Source: a virus
IMG/VR virus record: IMGVR_UViG_3300010379_000012
Coordinates: 1-44,298 of that record
DNA length: 44,298 nucleotides
Reading direction: 5' to 3' (one strand)
The notes beneath the pieces were generated by a model that saw only the letters and a program-made list of their open reading frames with translations, was not told the origin of the DNA and searched no databases. This document shows, in pieces, positions 1 through 6,998 of this stretch. The translations under genes were made by a program, and so were the position numbers. How positions within the stretch are numbered: the stretch's first letter is position 1; every line of letters begins with the position of its first letter.

Positions 1-272
1 GCGTGCTGCGCGGGCACCCCAACGGCAAGCCGCTGCTGGCCAACCGCATCACGCAGATCGTGCAGGACGCGGTGCGCGGCATCGGCCTGGACGCGCGTCT
101 CTATGGCGCGCATTCGTTGCGCGCCGGGTTCGTGACCGAGGCGCTGGAGAAAGGCGCCAATGAAATCGCCATCGCGCGCCACACCGGCCACCGCGATTTG
201 ACCACCTTGCGCCGGTACTTCCGTGGCAAAAGTCTGTTCAAGGGAAATGCCGGCGCCGCTTTGGGTCTCTGA
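1..272 (+). CDS. Tyrosine recombinase / integrase, C-terminal end (5' cut by window)
   Basis: Only the last ~90 residues are present; the reading frame enters from the left edge and the annotated start is the window edge, not a start codon. Three elements of the tyrosine recombinase catalytic domain are visible in order: HSLR (the second catalytic arginine in an HxxR box), HTGHRD (the late histidine) and the nucleophile context LRRYFRG. Such enzymes catalyse site-specific strand exchange between phage and host attachment sites. Position at the outer edge next to phage genes fits a prophage integrase, though a host or plasmid recombinase cannot be excluded because the N-terminal arm-binding part is missing. 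Confidence 0.85.
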   Translation, partial: VLRGHPNGKPLLANRITQIVQDAVRGIGLDARLYGAHSLRAGFVTEALEKGANEIAIARHTGHRDLTTLRRYFRGKSLFKGNAGAALGL

Positions 273-582
273 GGCGTAGTCTTGGCGCGTTCGGCAAATG
301 TTAGGTGACATCGGCCCTCGGTGCAAAAGGGGATCTGGCGGGCCGCCGTTGCACCCTCCCCCAGAACGAGGGAAGACGACGGCCGCAACCAGAAGCTCAT
401 AGCCGGTGATCAACCGGCCGGATCCAGAATAAGGCCTTTGGCGGGGTCTTGTCCAGCCCCGTACATCAAAATGACAGTACTGGGACGAAAGCGGTGAATG
501 GGGTGTTTTCAGGCCTGGTGGGCGCGTGTTACACTCAAACACGTTTCGCTCTCCTTTGCCATTTTGGGTGGTTTAGGAGTTG

Positions 583-671
583 ATCCCCGCGATGAGTCGA
601 TTCCGCCGTCGCGCTCAAATGACCTGCCAGGGCTGGTTGAGCGTTCGGCGAGAATTTACTCTCGCGGGGAT
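583..671. repeat. Interrupted inverted repeat
   Basis: ATCCCCGCGA at 583-592 is followed by T and GAGT; its complement ACTCTCGCGGGGAT lies at 658-671. The arms pair over 10 bases, then GAGT with one bulge, with about 60 bases between them. It could be a structured RNA or a protein-binding dyad; no function is assigned. Confidence 0.45.
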
Positions 672-730
672 TCGCATTTTCGGTTAAAATCGACATTAGG
701 TACAAGACGAATAAAAGTCGAAAGGTTGTT

Positions 731-774
731 TCGGGCCACCTAGTTTCCTACGCCGGGTGGCCCGAGTTGTTTTG
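731..774 (+). terminator. Rho-independent-like terminator
   Basis: A 10-bp perfect stem (TCGGGCCACC at 731-740 with GGTGGCCCGA at 756-765) encloses a 15-base loop and is followed by GTTGTTTTG. It would stop transcription coming from the integrase side. Its complement is followed by a weaker T run, so it may also act for the convergent minus-strand genes. Confidence 0.6.
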
Positions 775-873
775 AGCCATGGTTTGAAATCCTCCACTCA
801 GTCCCCGAGTGCTAGTATTGCCGGGGGTACTTAACTAAGGGGACTGGATAACAGCATATAGCCCTTACGCCGG

Positions 874-1395
874 TTAAACAACTGCGGATTTGGCTTGAGC
901 TGTTTTGACCACAGGGTACTGAACCCCGCGCAGGCTTTCGAAGTCACTGCGATGCACGCGCCAGCGGCCGTGCACGCCGTGCCGCGCGCGCACGCGGCGC
1001 GCCGCAAGCTCGCCGGCGAGGATCATATCTTCCAGATCCTGAGCCGACAGGCCTGTGTGTTCGGCCGCCTCGTCCAGCGTGAACCAGGGCAATGGGTGAG
1101 GCGGCAACGCGGCGGCTTCCCCGAGCAACGCCACCTGGCGCTGCGGTACCGGCGGTTGAGGGTCGATCACGGCCACGGCGCCGCCGTCTTCGATCGCGGC
1201 GGGGCGGCGTTCGCGCAGGCGCGCCACGTCGGCCGCCAGCAGCACGCTGGCCTTGCGGCCGGTGCGCGGATCGACGACTCGCTTGCGCCGGATCTTTTTC
1301 TCTTTGACCAACTCCATCACGCGCCGCACGCTCAGCTCGAGCCGTTGGGCGGCTTGTTCCTTGGGCAGGTACAATTCGTCTGTCTGGTTTTCCAT
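874..1395 (-). CDS. Double helix-turn-helix DNA-binding protein (excisionase/regulator-like)
   Basis: A 173-residue protein with two segments that look like MerR/excisionase-type helix-turn-helix units. The first covers residues ~8-62 (LYLPKEQAAQRLELSVRRV..., then a basic wing and DVARLRER). The second covers ~104-157 (WFTLDEAAEHTGLSAQDLED..., a basic wing ending in RVHRSDFESLRG). They are joined by a proline-rich linker. The start is supported by AGAGGA 8 bases upstream of ATG on the minus strand. It is the last of three minus-strand genes divergent from the early phage genes, which fits a repressor, excisionase or lysogeny regulator. A large dyad lies in its leader. The exact role is inferred; no close family name is recognised. 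Confidence 0.7.
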   Translation of the reverse strand: MENQTDELYLPKEQAAQRLELSVRRVMELVKEKKIRRKRVVDPRTGRKASVLLAADVARLRERRPAAIEDGGAVAVIDPQPPVPQRQVALLGEAAALPPHPLPWFTLDEAAEHTGLSAQDLEDMILAGELAARRVRARHGVHGRWRVHRSDFESLRGVQYPVVKTAQAKSAVV

Positions 1396-1424
1396 GTCTG
1401 TCCTCTACTTGGAGCGGGCGAGAC

Positions 1425-1456
1425 GGCGGAACGGTGGACCGGTCCACCGCGCCGCC
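1425..1456 (-). promoter_or_regulatory. Large GC dyad in the leader of the double-HTH gene (possible operator)
   Basis: A perfect 16-base palindrome, GGTGGACCGGTCCACC (1433-1448), is flanked symmetrically by 3 unrelated bases and then GGCGG (1425-1429) and CCGCC (1452-1456). It lies 30-60 bases before the minus-strand start at 1395. An AT-rich TATATA (1501-1506, same on both strands) upstream could be a -10 box, but no good -35 is seen. The arrangement promoter-dyad-gene suggests an autoregulatory operator or an attenuating hairpin; this is inference. Confidence 0.45.
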
Positions 1457-1531
1457 CGCTGCTCCAGGTCGACTATGGCACACACCCCCCGGCCGTACGC
1501 TATATAAATCGTAGGCGGGAATCTGGCGGCG

Positions 1532-1720
1532 CTACAGCCAGTATTCCGACGGCGGCGATTGCATGTCGCGGTCGATGATGGCCTGCGTTTCGCGCAAGAG
1601 TTTTTCGCGGCCTTCTTCGTCGAGGTCGGCGCGGCGGTGCGCGATGACTTCGGCCAGCAGATAGCTATCCAGCCATCCGGGCCAGGCTCGGGCGGCGTGC
1701 GCGGGCGCGGGCGCGCTCAT
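1532..1720 (-). CDS. Small hypothetical protein, 62 aa
   Basis: A short minus-strand frame between two regulator genes. The product has a small alanine/proline-rich start, a WPGWLDSYLLAEVIAHRRADLDEEG segment split across predicted helices, and a C-terminal helix ending SEYWL. No family is recognised. It is kept because it has the same strand and short spacing as its neighbours (61 bases after the upstream gene) and a protein-like composition. No strong Shine-Dalgarno is seen before the ATG, so it could be translated by coupling or be spurious. Confidence 0.45.
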   Translation of the reverse strand: MSAPAPAHAARAWPGWLDSYLLAEVIAHRRADLDEEGREKLLRETQAIIDRDMQSPPSEYWL

Positions 1721-1781
1721 GCGAATAAGAGTAGCACCCTGGCGCGCGTGGTGTAAGGCGCGCTGCCGTTGCCTTTCGACG

Positions 1782-2117
1782 CTAGGCCGCTTGCTCGTGA
1801 TCGCGTTCGAGAGCCCACAGGGTCAGCTCGACGCGATTGGTGACGCCCACCTTGCAAAAGATGCGCGTCAGGTACTCTTTGACGGTGCCTTCGGTCAAAC
1901 GTAGCTCCCGGGCGATTTCCTTGTTGGCCTTGCCCATGGCCACCAGTTCTATCACTTGCTTTTCGCGCGGCGTCACTTCTTTGCCTGGCGACCAGCGGGG
2001 CTTGCGGCAGGCTGGGCAGATACGCTCGCCGGCGCCGGCCGGGAAGTACGCGCCGCAGCGGTAACACGTGCGTTCGGTCGAAGCGGAAGGAATAGCGGAG
2101 TCAGGGACTATTTCCAT
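1782..2117 (-). CDS. Zinc-ribbon + LuxR-type HTH transcriptional regulator
   Basis: A 111-residue protein. An N-terminal zinc ribbon has cysteines at 18, 21, 34 and 37 (CYRC ... CPAC). A GerE/LuxR-type helix-turn-helix follows at ~49-104 (TPREKQVIELVAMGKANKEI, then LTEGTVKEYLTRI, and a final VTNRVELTLWALE). There is no receiver or autoinducer domain, so activity would depend on metal, a partner or level of expression. AGAGGA precedes the ATG at a normal distance. It is the first gene of the minus-strand block and is divergent from the phage promoter at 2269, so it is a good candidate for the lysogeny or early-gene regulator. No CI- or Cro-type repressor is seen in the window. Confidence 0.82.
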   Translation of the reverse strand: MEIVPDSAIPSASTERTCYRCGAYFPAGAGERICPACRKPRWSPGKEVTPREKQVIELVAMGKANKEIARELRLTEGTVKEYLTRIFCKVGVTNRVELTLWALERDHEQAA

Positions 2118-2268
2118 GACGCTGGTCCTCTTTGGGGTGCCCCGTCCAGGATTGGAAGCGGGGCAATAAAGGGACTTGCCCCGTGCGCCGGTGCGTCTGA
2201 CGCGAGCACAGCACCGGGCGCATTACCCAGGAGGGGGGCGGAATTCAGTGCTTTAATTGTAAGACTAT

Positions 2269-2296
2269 TTGACACCCAAAGGTATTAAATTATACA
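2269..2296 (+). promoter_or_regulatory. Sigma70-type promoter for early genes
   Basis: A perfect -35 hexamer TTGACA (2269-2274) is separated by 16 bases from a -10 TATACA (2291-2296). The region is conspicuously AT-rich in a GC-rich window. It lies in the divergent gap between the minus-strand regulator (start 2117) and the first plus-strand phage gene (start 2349), so it should drive rightward transcription beginning near 2303. Confidence 0.75.
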
Positions 2297-2348
2297 AAGC
2301 CTTTTTTCAGACTATTCAATCGCCGCGAAACACCACACTATAGATGCA

Positions 2349-2762
2349 GTGAAACCCAATTCCCGCACAGCGGTGCTCGACGAGTTCGGAGAGCTTAGCC
2401 GGCGCATCGCGGAATTCAAACCCAACGTCGACCGCCGCGACGAAATTAAGGCCGAAATCCTCTCCTGGTGCGCGGACGTTTCCCCCGAGAAAGGCACCAT
2501 ATTCGAGGGCCAGAAATACTCCGTGCACGTCGGGGCGTGCAAAATCAAGCGCGAAATCGTCAACAAGTTCAAATGCTGGAGCCTGCTGCGGAAGGTATTG
2601 GGGCTCAAGGCAGTCGTTGAAAAAATCACCATCCCGCTCGAAAAGGCAGTGGATGCGTATATCCCCGTCGAGCAACACAAGCTGTTTCTGGTCGAAAAGC
2701 CCGGAAGCCGCGACGTTTCCGCGGTAGCCAAAGCCACGGGGGTGCACGCCCGCGCCGCGTAA
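2349..2762 (+). CDS. Hypothetical early phage protein, 137 aa
   Basis: First gene after the rightward promoter. The start is GTG at 2349; the ATG at 2344 runs into a stop at once. The product is mixed helix/strand and lysine-rich, with an N-terminal helical part (VLDEFGELSRRIAEF) and a central segment that looks like a small beta/alpha fold (GQKYSVHVGACKIKREIVNK). No signal peptide or membrane segment is present. In phages this position often holds host-takeover or nuclease-inhibitor proteins, but no family is recognised and no function is assigned. Confidence 0.65.
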   Translation: MKPNSRTAVLDEFGELSRRIAEFKPNVDRRDEIKAEILSWCADVSPEKGTIFEGQKYSVHVGACKIKREIVNKFKCWSLLRKVLGLKAVVEKITIPLEKAVDAYIPVEQHKLFLVEKPGSRDVSAVAKATGVHARAA

Positions 2763-2856
2763 ACGCCATCACGCCGGTTCCGAGTCTATCTCCGGGCCGC
2801 GCTCGACTCGCGGAAGGGTCGCAAAACTATCCCGACTGGCCGGCCCGAGAATCCCT

Positions 2857-3156
2857 GTGTTCACCGGGCCGCGCATCTTAGAGATGGCGGATCCGGCCCG
2901 GGTGCGGCAGATTCTCAAGGCGCCCAACGTGGAAGTCATCAAGCGCCGCAAGGACCGCGCCATCGTCCAGATCAACCTGGTGGCCTTCGGTGACGACAGT
3001 AAACGCAAAGCGCGCCGCGGCAACCCCTTCGCCTACAGCTATGACGGCGAGAGCGAAGAAAACCCCCAGAACTGCTGGGCGCTGAAACATCTGCCCGACT
3101 CGACGGCGGATATCTTCCGCGCCTCGGTGCTGGACAATCTGAAGCAGGCCGCATGA
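2857..3156 (+). CDS. Hypothetical phage protein, 99 aa
   Basis: The frame starts with GTG at 2857; an ATG at 2884 (product beginning MADPARVRQILK) is an equally possible start and neither has a clear Shine-Dalgarno. The product is basic in the middle (VIKRRKDRAIVQINLVAFGDD) and ends with a helical segment (TADIFRASVLDNLKQAA). Its last four bases overlap the next gene (ATGA), indicating translational coupling. Unknown function; probably part of the early operon. Confidence 0.6.
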   Translation: MFTGPRILEMADPARVRQILKAPNVEVIKRRKDRAIVQINLVAFGDDSKRKARRGNPFAYSYDGESEENPQNCWALKHLPDSTADIFRASVLDNLKQAA

Positions 3157-3485
3157 TGAATGCCGGCCGCCTCACGCCAGAAGTGATTTGCTTCGAGGCC
3201 GTACGCCTGATCGAGAAGGGTCTGGGCCTCGTCAGCACCAGGACCGAAACGGCCTGCGATGAGCAACGCGCGGTGGTAGTTACCACCGCCGGCCTGTGCG
3301 TAGACGTCACCGTCTTTCCCATGGAAGTGTCGGCCTCGCTGGGGCAGAAAAGAGCCGTCGTCTCAATCGGGGGCGCGGACCGGTTTCTGTCGCTGCCCTC
3401 GTTTTCGGTTCGCTTCCTGGAGCCCGCTTGCGCCGTGCTGTGTAACTCGATCGCTCCGGATATTCAAGGCGAGGCGAGCGCATGA
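3153..3485 (+). CDS. Hypothetical phage protein, 110 aa
   Basis: The start overlaps the preceding stop and the end overlaps the methyltransferase start (both ATGA), so it is firmly embedded in the operon. The product begins with a helix (LTPEVICFEAVRLIEKGLGL) followed by a strand-rich part with several cysteines (TACDEQR, GLCVDVTVF, EPACAVLCNS). No known domain is recognised. It might act with the methyltransferase that follows, but only position suggests this. Confidence 0.6.
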   Translation: MMNAGRLTPEVICFEAVRLIEKGLGLVSTRTETACDEQRAVVVTTAGLCVDVTVFPMEVSASLGQKRAVVSIGGADRFLSLPSFSVRFLEPACAVLCNSIAPDIQGEASA

Positions 3486-4714
3486 TCCTCCGGGGCGACC
3501 TGGTGGACGTGCTGCCGACGCTACCCGCTGCCAGCTTCGACGCCTGCCTGTGCGATCCGCCATACGCGCTAAACGACAAGCGCCCGGCCAACTCGGCGTC
3601 ACCGCGCAAATCCTCGCGCGAGCGAACCCGGGGCGGCTTCATGGGGATGGGGTGGGATGCCGGCATTCCCGGGCCCGAAATCTGGACCGCCGTGCTTCGC
3701 GTGTTGAAGCCCGGCGCTTTCCTGCTGGCCTTCGGCGGCACGCGCACGCACCACCGGCTCATGTGCGCCATCGAGGATGCAGGCTTCGAGATTCGGGACT
3801 GTATGATGTGGCTGTACGGGCAGGGATTCCCGAAGTCGCTGGACATCTTGAAGGCGATCGACAAGCGGGCAGGCGCTGAACGTCAGGCAGCGGGCACTTC
3901 AAGCGGGCCAAATGCTTCGCGTTACACCGGCGACCGATACACTGAAAAGCGGCAAACCCGATTCGGCGTTGTGCAGGACCAGCCAACGGCGACACTTCCC
4001 GCCACCGACGCCGCCAAACTCTTCGACGGCTACGGCACAGCCCTCAAGCCCGCCTGGGAGCCCATCATCGTAGCGATGAAGCCGTGCGAGGGCACGTTCG
4101 CAGAGAATGCAGTCAAGCACGGAATAGCGGGTCTGGATATCGATGGGAGCCGGATCGGAAGCGAGCAGATTACGACTTCCAATACAACCTTCATGCGATT
4201 TCAGGGGCAGAACACCAGGCCATGGCAAGATGGGCATGAGAACTACGACACGCAGCATTCTGGCCGCTGGCCCGCCAACCTGGTCCTGGATGAAGACGCA
4301 GCAGCCGCGCTGGACCGGCAGAGCGGCCACCTAGTGAGCGGCAACAACCCCGCCAAGCGCAGCGCCGACAAGCACCGCACGGTCTACGCAGGCTGGAAGG
4401 GTGAGCAATGTTTGGTGCATCGTGGCACGGATTCGGGCGGCGCTTCCCGTTTCTTCTACTGCGCCAAGGCCTCGCGCTCCGAGCGCGGCAAAGGCAACAC
4501 GCACCCGACGGTGAAGCCGCTGAAGTTGACTGAGTACCTGGCTAGATTGATTCTGCCGCCGCGCGCCAACGCCAAGCTGCTGGTGCCGTTCGCCGGCTCG
4601 GGATCGGAAATCATCGGCGCCCGGCGCGCCGGCTGGAAGCACATCACCGGCATCGAACGCGAAGCCGCCTACGTGGCCATTGCCGAGAAACGCTTATTGA
4701 CCATGGCCGCCTGA
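3482..4714 (+). CDS. Phage DNA methyltransferase, beta-class (N6-adenine or N4-cytosine)
   Basis: A 410-residue enzyme that transfers a methyl group from S-adenosylmethionine to an exocyclic amino group in DNA. The catalytic motif IV DPPY is near the N-terminus (residues 25-28). The AdoMet-binding motif (VPFAGSGSE, FxGxG type) is at ~368-376, preceded by HPTVKPLKLTEYL. This IV-then-I order defines the beta class. The middle (FAENAVKHGIAGLDIDGSRI, RWPANLVLDE, FFYCAKASRSERG) is a target-recognition region of a type common in phage enzymes. No restriction endonuclease partner is adjacent, so it is a solitary enzyme, probably protecting phage DNA or regulating expression. The target sequence cannot be read from the gene. 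Confidence 0.92.
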   Translation: MILRGDLVDVLPTLPAASFDACLCDPPYALNDKRPANSASPRKSSRERTRGGFMGMGWDAGIPGPEIWTAVLRVLKPGAFLLAFGGTRTHHRLMCAIEDAGFEIRDCMMWLYGQGFPKSLDILKAIDKRAGAERQAAGTSSGPNASRYTGDRYTEKRQTRFGVVQDQPTATLPATDAAKLFDGYGTALKPAWEPIIVAMKPCEGTFAENAVKHGIAGLDIDGSRIGSEQITTSNTTFMRFQGQNTRPWQDGHENYDTQHSGRWPANLVLDEDAAAALDRQSGHLVSGNNPAKRSADKHRTVYAGWKGEQCLVHRGTDSGGASRFFYCAKASRSERGKGNTHPTVKPLKLTEYLARLILPPRANAKLLVPFAGSGSEIIGARRAGWKHITGIEREAAYVAIAEKRLLTMAA

Positions 4715-4726
4715 AAGGTATTTTTG

Positions 4727-5326
4727 GTGAATAATATGCTCAAACGATTCTTCTGTGCCCTCGTGCTGGCTGGCGCTGTCTTCGCCTTGTCGGCCCAGAC
4801 CATACCCCCGGCGCTGACGCTTACCACCAGTTCGCCGGTCTATCCGGGCGCTACGTTGAGCGTGAATGTCGGCCTGACCGGTTCGGGGGCCAGCAATATC
4901 GCCGCTTTCGGGTTCACCCTGCCCGCCGCGTCGACGGCGCCCACCGTAGGCGTGGCTTCCACGGCCGCCGGGAAAGCGGTCTACAGCAACGCCGCCAACG
5001 TGCTGCTGGTCTCGCCGGTCACGGCTCCCAACAGCACCGCCTACGCGGACGGGCCGGTGGCCAGCTTCACGTACACTGTGCCGTTGACCGCAACCTTTGG
5101 CTCCACGGTGAGCCTGGCGCTCACCAACCCGCTGGCGGCCAGCAGCACCGGCAATGCCGTGGTGGTCACCTCCGCGCCGCTGGTGGCGACCGTGGCCATG
5201 AGCCCGGTGTGCGTGCAGGATATTGTCGCGGCTACCACGGCCTATCTGTCCAGCCCGACGCAAGCCGCTCTGAATTTGATCGTGACCGATCTGGCCGCCG
5301 GCCAGACCGGCGGCGCCTGCCACTAA
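4727..5326 (+). CDS. Exported cohesin-like beta-sandwich protein
   Basis: About 200 residues. A Sec-type signal peptide opens it (MLKRFF, a hydrophobic core, cleavage near FALSAQ). A single domain resembling cohesin/BIL-type beta-sandwiches follows (PGATLSVNVGLTGSGASNIA..., then alternating strands with conserved small residues) and a short helical tail ends in a cysteine. GTG at 4727 is chosen because AAAGG (4714-4718) lies 8 bases before it; TTG 4724 and ATG 4736 are alternatives. Cohesin-type domains mediate protein-protein attachment on bacterial surfaces. Such genes are typical of host secretomes, so this may be acquired cargo. It sits between a methyltransferase and a coiled-coil protein, without obvious link to either. 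Confidence 0.65.
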   Translation: MNNMLKRFFCALVLAGAVFALSAQTIPPALTLTTSSPVYPGATLSVNVGLTGSGASNIAAFGFTLPAASTAPTVGVASTAAGKAVYSNAANVLLVSPVTAPNSTAYADGPVASFTYTVPLTATFGSTVSLALTNPLAASSTGNAVVVTSAPLVATVAMSPVCVQDIVAATTAYLSSPTQAALNLIVTDLAAGQTGGACH

Positions 5327-5432
5327 ATTTCTCCGCGAGAGAAGAAGCCGGGCGGCCCGCACCTTCCCGCCCCCGCATTGCGGACGCGACTGCCCGGCTC
5401 CGCCTTAATCCTGCGAAAGATGACCCCTTTCC

Positions 5433-5843
5433 ATGTCGCTGTCCAACGACTCCGTTGTCCTCATCAACGCCCGCCTGGATCACGTGAGCGAGCACAGCGA
5501 CCGCGCGCTGGAGAAACTGATCGCGCTGGTGGAATCGACGGCGCGCATCGAGGAGCGGCAGGCCGTGGTCTTAAATCAACTGGCTGATCTTAACGGCTCG
5601 GTGGGTAAGCACGACGAAAAGATCCGCAACCTGGAAGAGTTCCGCGTGGCGCATCTGCTGCATTGCCCGCTGGCCGACCAGGTAGCCGCCCTGGATAGAC
5701 GCATGGACAACAAAGCCATTGAGATCCGCGTGCGCAGCCGGCGGTACCGGGCGCTGCGGGCCGCGGCCATGATGCTGCTGGGCGGCGTCTGTGCCGCCGT
5801 AGGTAAATTTCTGGCCGGGCTGTTCCTGGCCCCGAAGTCCTAA
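5433..5843 (+). CDS. Coiled-coil protein with C-terminal membrane segment (holin/anchor-like)
   Basis: A 136-residue protein. An N-terminal helical coiled coil (residues ~5-65, e.g. LEKLIALVESTARIEERQ) is followed by a CPLADQVAALDRRM stretch and a basic RVRSRRYRALR segment. A single hydrophobic helix lies near the C-terminus (~108-130, AAAMMLLGGVCAAVGKFLAGLFLA). The topology is coiled coil, basic boundary, then one transmembrane helix. It resembles small phage proteins often labelled XhlA-type or holin-associated, but no lysis enzyme is adjacent. It may instead anchor a complex to the membrane. The assignment is by topology only. Confidence 0.55.
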   Translation: MSLSNDSVVLINARLDHVSEHSDRALEKLIALVESTARIEERQAVVLNQLADLNGSVGKHDEKIRNLEEFRVAHLLHCPLADQVAALDRRMDNKAIEIRVRSRRYRALRAAAMMLLGGVCAAVGKFLAGLFLAPKS

Positions 5844-5864
5844 CACTTTCAAGAGAGAAACCGA

Positions 5865-6170
5865 GTGGCCGCGCGCGCAAAGCCGAGCCCGGGCGAGCGC
5901 CGGCGCCGCTCGAAAGCCAACATGCCCGGAGTCATCGAGGTAACGCCGGAACAGGAACTCGAATGCGCGCTGCTGAGCGGGAAGGAAATCGCGGAACGGC
6001 TATTGAACGCGACGAATTACCCGCAGTTTATCCGCCGGCAGCCGTGGCTGGTGAAACTGCAATGCCGGGAGGAGTGGGAGCGGGTACTGGCGACGTTCGA
6101 AATGTGCCGCGTGCTGGTGGAGCAGATGAGCCGGGAAAAAGCCCTTCCCTCCCCTACGGCAGGTCATTGA
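5865..6170 (+). CDS. Hypothetical phage protein, 101 aa
   Basis: GTG start preceded by AAGAGAGAAA. The product has a basic N-terminus (ERRRRSKAN) and a helical body (EQELECALLSGKEIAERLL, REEWERVLATFEMCRVLVEQM). It looks cytoplasmic and possibly nucleic-acid binding because of the basic start, but no family is recognised. It begins 21 bases after the coiled-coil gene and continues the same transcription unit. Confidence 0.55.
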   Translation: MAARAKPSPGERRRRSKANMPGVIEVTPEQELECALLSGKEIAERLLNATNYPQFIRRQPWLVKLQCREEWERVLATFEMCRVLVEQMSREKALPSPTAGH

Positions 6171-6198
6171 GTTTCTGGCAACGCTACGGAGAACTGGA

Positions 6199-6339
6199 TT
6201 GAAAACCGCACGCAAATTCTGGCCCGACCTGGAGGTCGACGACCCGGTATACGAGTCGATCCTCTGGGACCTGCCCGGCCTGAAAGCGAAACGGCGGGCG
6301 GGATGGCGGCGGCGCCGCCACCACGGCAAATCCGCATGA
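6199..6339 (+). CDS. Small basic protein, 46 aa
   Basis: TTG start with GGAG (6187-6190) 8 bases upstream; the stop TGA overlaps the ATG of the serine recombinase (ATGA), so the two are likely coupled. The product begins KTARKFWPDLEVDDPVYES and ends in a very basic run (KAKRRAGWRRRRHH). The basic tail suggests nucleic-acid or phosphate binding. It may be a translational leader for the recombinase. No homologous family is recognised. Confidence 0.5.
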   Translation: MKTARKFWPDLEVDDPVYESILWDLPGLKAKRRAGWRRRRHHGKSA

Positions 6340-6992
6340 CGGCAGCCCTCTACCTGCGCGTTTCAAAAGAAGAGCAACACACCGAGAACCAGTTGCCGGA
6401 GCTGGCGGCGTTCGCCGAACGCCACGGCTGGGACAGCATAGTCTACGAAGAGCATGCCTCGGGCAAGGCCATGGTGACGCGGCCGGTGCTCGAGCGTTTG
6501 CTCAAAGACGCCCGCGCCAAAAAGTTCGACGTGGTGCTGGTGTGGAAGATCGATCGGTTTGGCCGGAGCCTGAGCCACTTCGTGGAAAACGTGCGCTTGC
6601 TCGATAGCTGCGGAGTGAGGTTCATTTCCACCACACAGTCGATCGACACCGACCAGCGATCGCCGTTTTCGAAATTGCTGATGCACATGCTGGCGGTGTT
6701 CGCGGAATTCGAGCGCGATTTGATCGCCGAGCGCGTGGCGCTGGGCCTCAAGGAATACCGCCGCGCCTACGCCGCCGGCCGCGTGGGCCGCGAGCGCATC
6801 TCGAAGAGCGGCAAGAATCTGGCCATTGGACGGCCGCCCAAGATCTGGCGGCGCGACCTGGCGCGGACGTTGCGCGCCGAAGGGATGAGCTGGCGCAAGA
6901 TTGCCGCCCAGGTGGGAGTTCCGGCGGCCACCGTCCGCCTGGCGCTGAAGCAAAACCCGCCGCCCGCACCCGCTTTGCCCATGGCCGCCTGA
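6336..6992 (+). CDS. Serine recombinase (resolvase/invertase family)
   Basis: A 218-residue site-specific recombinase. The catalytic serine is in LYLRVSKEEQ (residue ~10), followed by family motifs (VWKIDRFGRS, then a long E-helix AVFAEFERDLIAERVALGL) and a C-terminal helix-turn-helix of Hin/resolvase type (GRPPKI..., GMSWRKIAAQVGVPAATV). ATG 6336 is preferred over the upstream ATG at 6303 because it overlaps the stop of the preceding small gene and makes the protein begin at the family's usual position. These enzymes cut at a dinucleotide with a 5'-phosphoserine link and invert or resolve DNA. Here it lies in the middle of an operon, apart from the tyrosine integrase. No inverted crossover sites were identified nearby. 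Confidence 0.9.
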   Translation: MTAALYLRVSKEEQHTENQLPELAAFAERHGWDSIVYEEHASGKAMVTRPVLERLLKDARAKKFDVVLVWKIDRFGRSLSHFVENVRLLDSCGVRFISTTQSIDTDQRSPFSKLLMHMLAVFAEFERDLIAERVALGLKEYRRAYAAGRVGRERISKSGKNLAIGRPPKIWRRDLARTLRAEGMSWRKIAAQVGVPAATVRLALKQNPPPAPALPMAA

Positions 6993-6998
6993 AAACTT

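Larger units (their letters stand above)
273..873. other. Gene-poor interval between integrase and regulator genes
   Basis: About 600 bases hold no convincing gene. Visible elements are an interrupted inverted repeat (583-671) and a hairpin followed by a T-rich run (731-774). An attachment site would be expected near an integrase, but no tRNA gene or repeated core could be identified. A short open frame around 498-743 lacks a ribosome-binding site and family resemblance. Confidence 0.4.

Noticed and set aside
101-400. Minus-strand open frame over the integrase end
   Set aside because: It overlaps a frame with clear catalytic motifs, has no ribosome-binding site and reads as a GC-driven shadow.
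498-743. 81-codon plus-strand frame in the integrase-regulator gap
   Set aside because: No Shine-Dalgarno, no protein-like composition, and it runs into the arm of the terminator hairpin.
775-873. Possible tRNA or attachment core near GGTTTGAAATCC
   Set aside because: No cloverleaf can be drawn and the T-arm-like string lacks the canonical TTCGA pattern and a 7-bp acceptor stem.
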